Counted from the stretch's first letter, positions 6,766-15,479 are shown. The stretch: 64,000 nucleotides of DNA from Streptomyces sp. DSM 110735 (GCF_016482685.1 NZ_JACYHF010000002.1:310001-374000); one strand, 5' to 3'. Notes: a model not told the origin generated them from the letters alone. Made by a program: numbers and translations.

Positions 6766-8427
6766 ATGAGCAAGTTCCATGTCAGCCAGATCGAAACCCA
6801 CATTCGCGCCCTTCATGAGACGAGCAACTGGAAATCCTCACTAGAAGAGGTAAATAACCTGTCGCGAATCTTGGCACTCCATTCCGTCCATCTCGTTCTG
6901 GGTCCCTCAGAGGGGCTTCAGCCGTTGATTGAAATAACGGATGGCGCTCAAGATCGGGGAATTGATGCAATTGGAGTCGACCCTACGGCAAAATTGGTCG
7001 TATTCGTTCAGTCAAAATGGCGCCAGGACGGGTCTGGATCCATGGCTCTGGGTGATGTTCTAAAATTCTTGCAAGGTGTCAGATCTTTGCTCGGGATGCG
7101 CGCTGATGACGACCTAGCTCACGCTTCCGAGAAGACGAAGACGGCAGTTCGTGATCTGCTCAAGACGCCGGGGGCTCGCATCCGATTGGTCACGGTTACA
7201 ACGGCGGGAGATTCACTTACACCCGACGTCCAGGATCCCATCGTTGAGTTGCTTAATCAACTCAACGACCTGGAAGGAATTGAACCTCTCGCTACCCATA
7301 CCCACTTCGCTCAGGCCGATCTATTTAATTCGATCTCGGAGCAGGCAAGACCTGCTGTTGATATCGAACTGCAGATGCTCGACTGGGGGCGAGCGTCTGA
7401 GCCTCAAAGGATGTACTACGGACGTGTCAGCGCAGCCGAGATTGCAGGTTGGTTTAGAGACTTCGGCGTCGACCTCTTTGCCGAGAATATCCGTGTCGTA
7501 ATCCCTAGATCTGACATTAACGACGGGATCCTTCAAACGATCCGCGACGATCCGGAGCGCTTCGCGTACTACAACAACGGTATCACTGTGCTTGCAGAGG
7601 CGATCGAAATCGGTCCCGGCGGTGCACTCAACCGAGATGTCGGTTTCTTCAAGCTTTCCGGGGCGAGTATCGTCAATGGGGCACAGACTGTTTCAACCCT
7701 GGGCTCAGCGCTGGCAACAGAGCATGAGAAAAACCTGGGAAGTACCTTCGTTCTCGTGCGATGCATTGAGGTACCGAAAGACGAGGACGAACTGGGGCGC
7801 CGCATCACACGGTTTGCCAATACCCAGAACGAAGTTTCCAGTCAAGATTTCGCATTTCTGGACCAGGAGCAACACCGTCTCGTCCGCGAACTCCAAGTAC
7901 TCGGGTACGAGTATCTTCTTCGCTCAGCGGAACAGCCAAAGTCGAAGGATCCCGAAAAGGTAATCGAGGTGAGACAGGCCGCAGTAGCCCTAGCATGCGC
8001 CTCAAAGAGTGTAAACCATTCGGTGATCGCCAAGCGGGAAGTTTCCCGACTGTTTTCCGAGCCATCCGTTTATCGCTCCCTCTTTAACTCCGGCACCGAT
8101 CCCCTGAGGCTTACACGAGCCGTGCGCATCACGGCTTCCGTCGACCGGTGGCTAGATAAGATCGAAAGGGAGCGAGACGGGGCTGAGGCTGGTATCGCGG
8201 TGCACGGTAGAAGAGTCATCGCACATCTGGTCATGAGGAAGCTAGGGGATAATTTCCTGAAAGACCCGGAGAGCAATCTGGATGCCGTTATGGATGGATT
8301 GGAATCGGAAGTCAATGGATATATCGCCGACATGGTTCTGGCGTTTCCAGCCAACGCCTATCCGGGTAACGTATTCAAGAACCAGGCTAGGGTCGCGGCA
8401 CTGATTCGAGACGCTAGACGGACGTGA
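6766..8427 (+). CDS. AIPR-family (abortive infection) protein with nuclease-like N-terminus
   Basis: The protein has 553 residues, with ATG at 6766 after CAGAGAGAAA. The centre carries AIPR-family hallmarks: RFAYYNNGITVLAEAIEI (about residue 265), then GASIVNGAQTVSTLGSAL, VLVRCIEVPK, and RITRFANTQNEVSSQDFAFL followed by EQHRLVRELQVLGYEYLLR. The N-terminal part has DRGIDAIGVD (near residue 65) and VVFVQSKW (near residue 84), a D...Q-x-K arrangement of Mrr-like PD-(D/E)xK nucleases. AIPR proteins are linked to phage resistance by abortive infection. The gene stands alone and is less GC-rich than its neighbours, with codons such as ATA, AAA and TTT, suggesting lateral acquisition. The nuclease assignment is inference from motif spacing. 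Confidence 0.85.
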   Translation: MSKFHVSQIETHIRALHETSNWKSSLEEVNNLSRILALHSVHLVLGPSEGLQPLIEITDGAQDRGIDAIGVDPTAKLVVFVQSKWRQDGSGSMALGDVLKFLQGVRSLLGMRADDDLAHASEKTKTAVRDLLKTPGARIRLVTVTTAGDSLTPDVQDPIVELLNQLNDLEGIEPLATHTHFAQADLFNSISEQARPAVDIELQMLDWGRASEPQRMYYGRVSAAEIAGWFRDFGVDLFAENIRVVIPRSDINDGILQTIRDDPERFAYYNNGITVLAEAIEIGPGGALNRDVGFFKLSGASIVNGAQTVSTLGSALATEHEKNLGSTFVLVRCIEVPKDEDELGRRITRFANTQNEVSSQDFAFLDQEQHRLVRELQVLGYEYLLRSAEQPKSKDPEKVIEVRQAAVALACASKSVNHSVIAKREVSRLFSEPSVYRSLFNSGTDPLRLTRAVRITASVDRWLDKIERERDGAEAGIAVHGRRVIAHLVMRKLGDNFLKDPESNLDAVMDGLESEVNGYIADMVLAFPANAYPGNVFKNQARVAALIRDARRT

Positions 8428-8448
8428 CTCGGAGGGCTTCGTCGGTCT

Positions 8449-8491
8449 CCTACGGCAGCGCGGTCTTCCAACACATGGACGCTGCCGTAGG
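8449..8491 (+). terminator. terminator hairpin after AIPR gene
   Basis: CCTACGGCAGCG at 8449-8460 pairs perfectly with CGCTGCCGTAGG at 8480-8491 (12 bp, 19-nt loop). It starts 22 bp after the AIPR stop codon. There is no U-run, as is usual in Streptomyces. The following stretch to 8750 contains no gene. Confidence 0.7.
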
Positions 8492-8767
8492 GGCGTTTCA
8501 GCGAAACAGCTTATACAGTTGGCTGTGCGGTGCCACTCTAGGAATTGACTGTCTCGTGCACCTTGCGTTCCCGCGCGTCCCGAACTGGCCAATTAAGGTG
8601 TCTCAACACCACTCGATCGGCCGGAGTCGAAGCGGAAGAAGGAATCACAGAAACACAAGATTACGGTCCGGCCTATTACGCCGACGCCCCACCGCCCCCG
8701 CCCCGTTGACGCGCGTAGCACTCGTCCGGCACCGTCGTTGTTCCTTCACCTTCCTCCAGGAGGCGCG

Positions 8768-9502
8768 ATGTTGAGACGTCATGTCCGGAGCCTGCTCGCG
8801 TTTGTCATGCTCGCATCATTGACGGTGCTCGGCGGAGTGGTCACCGCGGGTACCGCGCACGCCGACGGCTGTTACACCTGGAACCGGACGCTCAGCCAGG
8901 GCAGCAGCGGCGAGGACGTACGGCAGTTGCAGATCCGGGTCGCCGGGTACCCCGGCTACGGCTCGGTGCTCGCGATCGACGGGCAGTTCGGCGCGGCGAC
9001 CAAGGCCGCGGTCACGCGGTTCCAGCAGGCGTACGGGCTGTCGGCGGACGGGGTCGCCGGCTCGCAGACGTACACCAAGCTGTACGCGCTCCAGGACGAC
9101 GACTGCACCCCGGTCCACTTCACGTACGCCGAGATGAACCGCTGCAACTCCGACTGGTCCGGCGGCGCGGTCTCCGCCGCCACCGCGAAGTCCAACGCGC
9201 TCCAGCAGATGTGGAAGCTGGAGGCGCTACGGCACGCCCTCGGCGACCGCGCCCTCACCACGAGCAGCGGCTTCCGCTCCACCTCCTGCAACAACGCGGT
9301 CGGGGGCGCCGCGGGCAGCAACCATCTCTACGGCCGCGCCATCGACCTCACAGGCACCCCGTCCTTCTGCGAGATCGCCAAGGAAGCCCGCAACCACGGT
9401 TTCAACGAAATCCTCGGCCCCGGCTACCCGGACCACAACGACCACGCCCACCTCGGCACCCAGAACTCCCGCTTCTGGTCGGCGTCGTCCTGCGGGATCT
9501 GA
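8768..9502 (+). CDS. secreted peptidoglycan-binding M15 (VanY-like) peptidase
   Basis: The protein has 244 residues from the ATG at 8768, preceded by CCAGGAGGCGCG. A 10-codon longer frame has no ribosome site. The Sec signal LLAFVMLASLTVLGGVVTAG ends in TAHA. Residues about 40-100 form a peptidoglycan-binding domain 1 (SQGSSGEDVRQLQ, GQFGAATKAAVTRFQ, DGVAGSQTYTKL). The C-terminal half is an M15 peptidase: FRSTSCN, SNHLYGRAIDL (His and Asp zinc ligands of S-x-H-x-x-G-x-A-x-D) and NDHAHLG (H-x-H). It would cleave D-Ala-D-Ala or related cell-wall stem peptides outside the cell. It is a single-gene unit ending at a strong bidirectional hairpin. Confidence 0.9.
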   Translation: MLRRHVRSLLAFVMLASLTVLGGVVTAGTAHADGCYTWNRTLSQGSSGEDVRQLQIRVAGYPGYGSVLAIDGQFGAATKAAVTRFQQAYGLSADGVAGSQTYTKLYALQDDDCTPVHFTYAEMNRCNSDWSGGAVSAATAKSNALQQMWKLEALRHALGDRALTTSSGFRSTSCNNAVGGAAGSNHLYGRAIDLTGTPSFCEIAKEARNHGFNEILGPGYPDHNDHAHLGTQNSRFWSASSCGI

Positions 9503-9577
9503 GAGCCGGTACGGCAACGCGTCCTCATCGGACAGGGCGCGTACAACCCCGCGCAACAGCGTGACCGCATGGCACAG

Positions 9578-9623
9578 ACAGCGCGTCCGCCCCTGGCCCT
9601 GGCCCGCTGGGCGGACGCGCTGT
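9578..9623. terminator. bidirectional terminator
   Basis: ACAGCGCGTCCGCCC at 9578-9592 pairs perfectly with GGGCGGACGCGCTGT at 9609-9623 (15-bp stem, 16-nt loop). It sits between the convergent peptidase gene, which ends at 9502, and the gene that ends at 9632, and would stop transcription from both sides. Confidence 0.85.
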
Positions 9624-9631
9624 TCGCATGG

Positions 9632-10543
9632 TCAGCACGCCCGCTCGTACAGCGCCCGCAGCCACGGTTCCTCCGCCCCCGGCATGCGCGCGAGGGTTTT
9701 TCGGAAGGCGTACGGGGACGGTTCGAAGGGGTACGGCGGGTGGGGTGGTAGGGGGTCGTCCTGTTCGGTGCCGGGTGGGAGGCCGCCGACGACGGGGAGG
9801 CGGGTGCGGTGGGGTGGGAAGGCGAGTTCGGACCAGAGGGCGGCGTCCAGGGGGACCGGCACGGCGCCGGAGTGCGGCTGCCAGAGGGCACCTGTCTGGG
9901 GGTGGATCGGGACGAGGACCAGGTCGGCGGGTGGCTCGCCGTAACCGGGTCCGGCCAGGTCCAGCCGCTTCGCGGGTCTTCCGGTGGTCGGCAGCTTGGC
10001 AAGGGCGCGGCCGAGGAGGTCGGTGACCGGGCCGGGTGCCGTTTCGACGGGGGCGCCGTCGGCGGCTGCCACCGTGTGGGCGAGGGCGACGCCTGCCGGG
10101 ATGTCGCGGAACCTGCTCAGCCGGTGCCACAGCGCGTCGGTGGCCAGCAGTTCCGGCCAGTCCATGACCGGGCGCTCCGGCGGGGCGGGCAGTCGTACCA
10201 CGGCTTCGGGGACGAGCTGGACGACCTGCCAGCAGCCGCAGTCGTCCATCCTGGTGCCGACCGGCAGATCGCAGGTCAGGCAGGCGAGGTTCGGGCCGTC
10301 CCGCCCGTCGATCCCCCTGCAGTAGCCCGCGGCCCGCTCCAGGATCAGCCGGGTGCCGCGGGTGTCGCCGGGGGCGAGGAGGACGGCGTCCGACAGGGCG
10401 GGGGCGACGGCATAGGAGCCTGTCTCGAGCAGGGGCGGGTGCAGTGTCTCCCAGTGGGTGTCGATCACATGGACCGGCAGCGCCACCTTCGACACCGCCG
10501 CCGTCAGCACCGCGCCGCAGCCCGCGCACCCGAACACCGCCAA
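9632..10543 (-). CDS. conserved hypothetical protein with N-terminal Cys motifs
   Basis: The protein has 303 residues. The start is either TTG at 10543, five bases after GGGAGGGG, or GTG two codons on. The N-terminus (MAVFGCAGCGAVLT) has a C-x-x-C, and further Cys pairs follow (CLTCDL and DDCGCW), giving enough ligands for one or two metal sites. The central and C-terminal parts are Pro-rich with no motif I recognise (for example VPIHPQTGALWQPHSG and AFRKTLARMPGAEEPWLRAL). Similar proteins occur as hypotheticals in Streptomyces. It follows the Gly/Ser-rich membrane protein gene by 100 bp on the same strand and may be co-transcribed with it. Function unknown. Confidence 0.6.
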   Translation of the reverse strand: MAVFGCAGCGAVLTAAVSKVALPVHVIDTHWETLHPPLLETGSYAVAPALSDAVLLAPGDTRGTRLILERAAGYCRGIDGRDGPNLACLTCDLPVGTRMDDCGCWQVVQLVPEAVVRLPAPPERPVMDWPELLATDALWHRLSRFRDIPAGVALAHTVAAADGAPVETAPGPVTDLLGRALAKLPTTGRPAKRLDLAGPGYGEPPADLVLVPIHPQTGALWQPHSGAVPVPLDAALWSELAFPPHRTRLPVVGGLPPGTEQDDPLPPHPPYPFEPSPYAFRKTLARMPGAEEPWLRALYERAC

Positions 10544-10643
10544 GCCGACCCCTCCCGCCGTCGAAACCCCCGCATCCCATCAACACGCGGACCTGGGAGC
10601 AAGGGGTTATCGGACGCCCCGCGCCTCTCGCCCTCCGGGTCCG

Positions 10644-11849
10644 TCAGCCCGAGTGCCAGCGGTTGCGGCCGTCGGAGGCGGGACCGCAGACCATCGAGGT
10701 GCCTGCCTGAGTGACGCCCCTCGCCCCTGCGGGGGCACAGTACGCGCCGGGGTGGACGACCGGTCCCCCGCCGCCGCCCCCTCCGGTGGAGGAGGAGCCG
10801 CCGCCGGAGGTCGAGGACGAGCCACCGCTCGTGGTCGAGCCTCCGCTCGCGGATGAGCCACCAACCGTGGACGAGCCCCCGCTCGCGGACGAACTTCCGC
10901 CGCCCGTGGCGGTGCCTCCCGAACCCCCGGCCGCTCCCCCGGTTCCGCCGCCCCCGGTCGTCGTACTCCGTACCCGGTCATCGCTGTGATCCCGGTAATC
11001 CGGAACCCCGTCATCGTCCTTGTCGCCCAGGTACGAACCCTCCCTCGCACACCCGGACTTCGGCGAGGCAAGCTCGAGTGTCACCTCGGCCGTGATGTCG
11101 TCGCCCTTCGCGGGGCTCTGGTCGCACACCTGCCAGGTGCCGTAATTCCCTTGGGGCAGCGTGTCGTTCAGGTAGTGCGACTCCGCCCGGATCGCGCCCT
11201 CGGACACCCCGAGGTCCGTCAACTCCCCTACGGCGGAACGCCATGTACGACCCGACAGATCCGGCATCACCGGCCAGGGAATCCTCGCGCCGTCCTTCTC
11301 CGGGCACCGTTCCCCGGACTTGACGGCGGCGAAGGTGATCGACTTCCGGTCACTCCCACCGGAAGCGCGCTGGAAGCACACCACCCAGCCCGACCGCACG
11401 ACAATCGCGCGGTGGTCGGCGGAGGCGTCGTGGTGGGCGGTGGTGTAGCCCGCGGCGCGGGCCGCCGTCTCCGCCTTGTCGAGGGGCTTGCCGCGGTAAC
11501 TCGGCGGCGGGGCAGGCGCGTTCGTGGGCTCGGCGCTCGGGTGGTGGGTCCGCGCCGCGGCTGGTTTGGCGTCCGTGCGGGCGGTGGTGTCGTCGAGCTG
11601 TCCGCCCGCGCCCGCGCCGATCGCCAGGAGGACGAACGCGCCGACGCTCGCCGTGAGTTTGGCGAACCAGCGCCAGGGCGGGAGGAACCAGAGCAGGGCG
11701 ACGGCGGCGATCAGCGCGAGAAAGCCCAGCGGGAAGCTGAACGCGCCGATGAGGGCGACCGCCGCCAGGACGCCCAGTGCGGCGGGGGTGGTCTTCCACC
11801 AGGGGCGTGCCGGAGCGGTCCGTGGGGGTGCGGGGGTGTACGGGTTCAC
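10644..11849 (-). CDS. membrane protein with PASTA-like region and Gly/Ser-rich tail
   Basis: The protein has 401 residues. The N-terminus is cytoplasmic and Pro-rich, followed by two or three hydrophobic helices (AALGVLAAVALIGAFSFPLG; FLALIAAVALLWFLPP; TASVGAFVLLAIGAGAG). The outer part has an Ala/Pro linker, YRGKPLDKAETAARAAGY and MPDLSGRTWRSAVGELTDLG, which resemble the P-D-L-x-G-x-x-x-x-x-A PASTA fold, and then GDKDDDGVPDYRD, a Ca-binding-type loop. A stretch of about 75 residues is almost only Gly, Ser and Thr. The protein ends in YCAPAGARGVTQAG and MVCGPASDGRNRW, an excalibur-like Cys motif. A role at the cell wall is inferred. The corresponding DNA (10760-10960) is a degenerate trinucleotide-rich repeat. 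Confidence 0.65.
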   Translation of the reverse strand: MNPYTPAPPRTAPARPWWKTTPAALGVLAAVALIGAFSFPLGFLALIAAVALLWFLPPWRWFAKLTASVGAFVLLAIGAGAGGQLDDTTARTDAKPAAARTHHPSAEPTNAPAPPPSYRGKPLDKAETAARAAGYTTAHHDASADHRAIVVRSGWVVCFQRASGGSDRKSITFAAVKSGERCPEKDGARIPWPVMPDLSGRTWRSAVGELTDLGVSEGAIRAESHYLNDTLPQGNYGTWQVCDQSPAKGDDITAEVTLELASPKSGCAREGSYLGDKDDDGVPDYRDHSDDRVRSTTTGGGGTGGAAGGSGGTATGGGSSSASGGSSTVGGSSASGGSTTSGGSSSTSGGGSSSTGGGGGGGPVVHPGAYCAPAGARGVTQAGTSMVCGPASDGRNRWHSG

Positions 11850-12041
11850 CGTGGAGGTTCCTCGTTCGCCGGATGCGGGGTGCGGGATGCGGGCGCGCTC
11901 CGGTTCGCGCAGGGTTTGCCCTTTTCACGGATGCGCCCAAGTCGCCCCACTTTAGCGGGATGTCACCCCTTGTGCGGCTCCTTCCGGTGCGCCTCGCGGA
12001 CCTCCCTCACGGCAACCTGCCCCACCCCCCGCGCACCTCCC

Positions 12042-13049
12042 TCACAGCGACCTGTCCCCCACCCCCACACTCCCCCGCCCGCTCAGCCGGAACAGCAGCA
12101 GGATGGACGGGACGATCAGGACCGCCGCCACGCACGCCACGCCCACGACCACCGCGAGCGTCGCGTCGGGGGCGGCTGCTTCGGTCAAGGTGAGGTGGGT
12201 ACCGAGGAGGTAGGGGTACTGGGCGACGCCCCAGCCCGCGACGACCAGGGCGACCGCCCCCGCGGCGATGGCACGGACGCCGAAGGTCCTGCGGGCGCGG
12301 AGCATGACCAGCCCGAGGATGCCGCCGACCGCGGCCAGGACGACCAACGGCAGGGCGCGGCCGGTGAGATGGGAGAAGAGGCGGGGCGCGTCCGCCTGGA
12401 GGACGAAGATGCCCGCGATGCTCACGGCGCCGGTGACCGCTCCGGCGGCGAGGGCACGGTCACGGAAGTAGCGGTAGAGGGTGGGCTCGTCGCGGCGCAG
12501 TGCCTCGACGGTGAGGTAGGTCGCGGCGAGGTAGCCGCAGGCGAGCACCGCGAGAACACCACCGAGGATGCTGGAGGGGTTGACCCAGCTCGATACGGCG
12601 TCACCGTTGCCGCCCGTCGGGACGCGCCCGGAGGCCAGCCCGCCCGCGATGGTGCCGAAGCAGTACGGCGTGAGGACGGAGGACAGCGCGAACGCGACGC
12701 CGTACACGCGTCGTTCGGGCGTGCTGATGGTCGCCTTGCGGAAGGCGAACCCGGCGCCGCGCAGGACGATGCCGAGCAGGGCGAGGACGAGCGGGATGTA
12801 CAGCGTGGTGGTGATGGCGGCGAAGGCGGTGGGGAAGGCGCTCCACAGGACGACCAGGCAGTAGATGAGCCAGGTGTGGTTGGCTTCCCAGACGGGGGCG
12901 AGGGAGGAGTCGATGAGGTGGCGGGGCGCGTTGCCGCGCCGGGCGCCGCCCGCGAGCAGGTCCCAGAAGCCCGCGCCGAAGTCGGCTCCGCCGAGCACCG
13001 CGTAGGCGATGACGCCGATGAAGAGGAACACCGCGACCACGTCGGCCAT
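12042..13049 (-). CDS. cydB: cytochrome bd quinol oxidase subunit II
   Basis: The protein has 335 residues, beginning MADVVAVFLFIGVIAYAVLGG. Typical CydB features are GGADFGAGFWDLLAGG, NHTWLIYCLVVLWSAFPTAF and ITTTLYIPLVLALLGIVLRG, with eight to nine predicted membrane helices across the chain. CydB supports CydA in the membrane-bound high-affinity terminal oxidase that reduces O2 with quinol. The ATG at 13047-13049 directly abuts the cydA TAA (TAAATG), so the two are translationally coupled. The next downstream gene (10644-11849) is unrelated. The cydCD-type ABC gene that usually follows in Streptomyces is not present here. Confidence 0.95.
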   Translation of the reverse strand: MADVVAVFLFIGVIAYAVLGGADFGAGFWDLLAGGARRGNAPRHLIDSSLAPVWEANHTWLIYCLVVLWSAFPTAFAAITTTLYIPLVLALLGIVLRGAGFAFRKATISTPERRVYGVAFALSSVLTPYCFGTIAGGLASGRVPTGGNGDAVSSWVNPSSILGGVLAVLACGYLAATYLTVEALRRDEPTLYRYFRDRALAAGAVTGAVSIAGIFVLQADAPRLFSHLTGRALPLVVLAAVGGILGLVMLRARRTFGVRAIAAGAVALVVAGWGVAQYPYLLGTHLTLTEAAAPDATLAVVVGVACVAAVLIVPSILLLFRLSGRGSVGVGDRSL

Positions 13050-14474
13050 TTACGACACCTTCCCCTCGGTGCGCTCGTGCGGGGCGTCGGGTCCGTACGG
13101 CACGTCGACCGTCCCGTCGCCCTGTTTCTGCCAGCGTCTCTTCATGGACAGCAGGACCCAGATGGCCGCGGAGCCGACGGCGGCGTAGAGGGCGAGCACG
13201 ACGCCGAAGGTGATCCACAGGTTGCCCTGGGTGGCCACCGCGTCGCGGGTGCGCAGCAGTCCGACGACGATCCAGGGCTGGCGGCCGACCTCGGTGACCA
13301 CCCAGCCGCTCTCCAGGCTGAGGATGGACAGCAGCCCGCAGACGGAGGCGGCGCGCAGGAACCAGCGGTCGGTCTCCAGGGTGCCCCGGCGCTTCCACCA
13401 CACCCAGACGAACCAGGCGGCGACGGCCAGCATGACCATGGAGGTGCCGACCATGATGTCGAACGCCCAGTGGACGATGTTGACCTGCTCGGGGGTGGGT
13501 CTCACGGCCACGGGGACGGCGTCGAGTCCCTTGATGGTGGTGGAGGGTTTGAATCCGGCGAGGAGGGAGGCGACGCTCGGCACGGAGATGCCGTAGCGCA
13601 CCTCGCCGTCGATGAGGAAGCCGCCCAGGGTCTCGGGGACGTGGTTGCCGGTGGTGGGGAGGAGTTCGATGGCGGCGAACTTGGCGGGTTCGTCGTCGAA
13701 GACCTCGCGGGCGATGGTGTCGCCGACGAAGATCTGCACGGGCAGGGCGGCTGCCGCGGTGACGAAGCTGATCAGGAAGCCGAGCCGCTGGTAGTGCCCG
13801 CGCCGTCCCCGGAGCATGCCGACCGTGTAGACGCCCGCCACGACGAATCCGGCGACGATGTAGGCGGCCAGGAGCATGTGCCAGAACTGCCACCAGAAGG
13901 CGCCGTTGAAGAAGACCTCCGCCGGGCGTACGGCGGTCACCCTGCCGTCGCGCATGGTGATGCCGCCGGGCTGGTTCATCCAACTGTTGGCGGCGATGAC
14001 GGCGGCGGCTCCGCCGACGCTGGCCAGCGCCACGGGCACGCCCGCCCAGAAGTGCGCCCAGGGGCGCATCCGGTCCCAGCCGTAGATGTAGATGGCGACG
14101 AAGATGGCTTCCAGGAAGAAGAAGAGCCCCTCGATGGCGAACGGGAAGCCGAAGGCGGCGCCGTAGGTCTTCATCAGACCGGGCCAGAGGATGCCCAGCT
14201 CGAAGGAGAGGACGGTGCCGGTGATGGCGCCGACCGCGAAGAGCACGGCGGCGACCTTGGACCAGCGCCGGGCAAGGAGCAGGGCAGCCTCGTCGCCCTT
14301 GCGCAGTCCCCGGTAGTTGGCGATCAGCATGAGGGAGGTCAGCGCCACGCCGAAAGGGACCAGGATGATGTGGAAGCCCAGGGTGAAGGCCATCTGTTCG
14401 CGCGCAGGCAGCAACTGATCCGGGTCAGCGGCGGCCAGGATCGCGGTGACTCCGGCCGGGTCGACCGTGAACAT
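13050..14474 (-). CDS. cydA: cytochrome bd quinol oxidase subunit I
   Basis: The protein has 474 residues from the ATG at 14474 (GAGGAGGAACC upstream). A longer frame to 14537 has no support. The heme ligand region AREQMAFTLGFHIILVPFG carries the b595/d-side His of CydA. NSWMNQPGG matches the conserved N-S-W-M stretch, and GWVVTEVGRQPWIVVGLLRT contains the G-R-Q-P-W quinol-site motif. The Q-loop is short, as in actinobacterial CydA. It forms the catalytic subunit of cytochrome bd oxidase in the cytoplasmic membrane and is used under low oxygen. It is first in the cydAB unit. In Streptomyces the operon is known to be controlled by the redox repressor Rex, but I could not find a convincing Rex operator in 14475-14615. 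Confidence 0.95.
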   Translation of the reverse strand: MFTVDPAGVTAILAAADPDQLLPAREQMAFTLGFHIILVPFGVALTSLMLIANYRGLRKGDEAALLLARRWSKVAAVLFAVGAITGTVLSFELGILWPGLMKTYGAAFGFPFAIEGLFFFLEAIFVAIYIYGWDRMRPWAHFWAGVPVALASVGGAAAVIAANSWMNQPGGITMRDGRVTAVRPAEVFFNGAFWWQFWHMLLAAYIVAGFVVAGVYTVGMLRGRRGHYQRLGFLISFVTAAAALPVQIFVGDTIAREVFDDEPAKFAAIELLPTTGNHVPETLGGFLIDGEVRYGISVPSVASLLAGFKPSTTIKGLDAVPVAVRPTPEQVNIVHWAFDIMVGTSMVMLAVAAWFVWVWWKRRGTLETDRWFLRAASVCGLLSILSLESGWVVTEVGRQPWIVVGLLRTRDAVATQGNLWITFGVVLALYAAVGSAAIWVLLSMKRRWQKQGDGTVDVPYGPDAPHERTEGKVS

Positions 14475-14615
14475 GGACGGTTCCTCCTCGTGCTCGGGAG
14501 GGACTGCGGCCACTGGGGGACCTCGGCCGCCTTCCATGGATCTGTTTCACTTCGTACACCGGATTCGGATGCGTCACGATTCGTCCCGGTCTGAATGTGT
14601 ACGTCCAGGTGTGGG

Positions 14616-15326
14616 CTAGAGGTGTACGGCGGGGGCGTCGGACAGGGTGGTCCGGGCGAGCAGTCCCCCGGGTACGGGGCGGGTGCGCAGCAGGTCGGCT
14701 ACGGCTTCGGCGGCGAGCGTGTGCCAGGTGGGCAGGCGGCGCAGCATGGCGTGGTCGGTGTCGGCGAGGACGACCATCCCGGCGCGGGCTCCCTCGGCGC
14801 GCGCCCGCTGGACGAAGCTGCTGGAGTCCGCCGCCGAGGTGACGTGGTCGGCGTCCCCGTGGAGGACGAGCAGTCGGGCGCCGTCCAGGTGGGCGGTGGG
14901 TTCGCCGGGCGGCAGCCAGGGCGCGAGGGCGAGTACGCCGCGTACGGCGGGGTGGTCGGCCACGCGCAGCGCGGCGCGTCCGCCCATGGAGTGGCCGACG
15001 AGGACGACGGGGACGGAGCCGTGGCGGGCGGCGAGTTCGGCGAGGGCGCGGCGGACGTCGTCGGCGGCGGCGCCGTCGTTCCAGCCCCGGTGGCGGTAGC
15101 GGATCTCGCCCAGCAGGACGTGGTCGGCGGGCAGTCCCGCGCCGACCGCGCGCAGCAGGGGGCGCATCCGCATCGCGGCGAGGTGCCAGGGGCGGGAGAG
15201 GGTGTGGTCCTCGGCGCGACCGCCGTGCGCGGTGAGGACGGCGGCCCGTACGGTTTCCGGCGCGTGCCGTACGCGCAGGGCGCTTCTGGTCGCCGGGTGG
15301 TCCGTGGTCGTGCTGTCGGTCGTCAT
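14616..15326 (-). CDS. alpha/beta hydrolase
   Basis: The protein has 236 residues from the ATG at 15326. It carries a complete alpha/beta-hydrolase triad: VVLVGHSMGGRAAL with the nucleophile Ser in G-H-S-M-G, LLVLHGDADHVT with the acid Asp, and VVLADTDHAMLRR with the His. It opens with VLTAHGGRAED, the oxyanion-hole H-G-G. There is no signal peptide, so it is cytoplasmic. The substrate is unknown; carboxylic ester or lysophospholipid-like substrates are typical. It is divergent from dps, with 237 bp between that include a 16-bp tandem repeat, and it lies just downstream of the cydA promoter region on the same strand. The frame is open far upstream on this strand through GC-rich DNA, but the ATG at 15326 is where conserved sequence begins. 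Confidence 0.85.
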   Translation of the reverse strand: MTTDSTTTDHPATRSALRVRHAPETVRAAVLTAHGGRAEDHTLSRPWHLAAMRMRPLLRAVGAGLPADHVLLGEIRYRHRGWNDGAAADDVRRALAELAARHGSVPVVLVGHSMGGRAALRVADHPAVRGVLALAPWLPPGEPTAHLDGARLLVLHGDADHVTSAADSSSFVQRARAEGARAGMVVLADTDHAMLRRLPTWHTLAAEAVADLLRTRPVPGGLLARTTLSDAPAVHL

Positions 15327-15399
15327 CCGCCGTGCTCCCCGCTGTCGTGATCGTCGGCCGCCGTGGGGAATCCGTAGCCGAGCGCCGCGCGGCTTGGCC

Positions 15400-15479
15400 C
15401 GGACCGGGAACCGGCGGGACCGGAGACCGCCGGAACCGGAGACCGGCGGAACCGGAGACCGCCGGGACGGGCGACCGGG
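15400..15479. repeat. five 16-bp tandem repeats before dps
   Basis: Successive 16-bp units are at 15400, 15416, 15432, 15448 and 15464. The best conserved are GGAACCGGAGACCGGC and GGAACCGGAGACCGCC. The outer units are degenerate. The array lies in the 237-bp space between the divergent hydrolase and dps genes, about 85 bp before the dps start. A regulator-binding array and replication slippage are both possible. Confidence 0.7.

Noticed and set aside
8492..8767. Cyclic-di-AMP (ydaO-type) riboswitch before the cell-wall peptidase
   Set aside because: Such leaders are common before Streptomyces cell-wall hydrolases, but the conserved sequence blocks were not found in this interval.
8424..8774. 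Possible + strand gene between AIPR and the peptidase
   Set aside because: The frame overlaps a terminator hairpin and the peptidase leader and has no conserved features or ribosome site.
14543..14558. TGTTTCACTTCGTACA upstream of cydA as a Rex operator
   Set aside because: Only the TGT/ACA ends fit the Rex consensus TGTGAACGCGTTCACA; about 6 of 16 positions agree.
10986..14594. Long open frame (about 1200 codons) on the + strand opposite cydAB
   Set aside because: It is the antisense of cydA/cydB in GC-rich DNA and is Gly/Asp/Glu/Arg low-complexity without motifs. Similar long antisense frames occur opposite the NRPS, the FG-GAP gene and the phosphatase.
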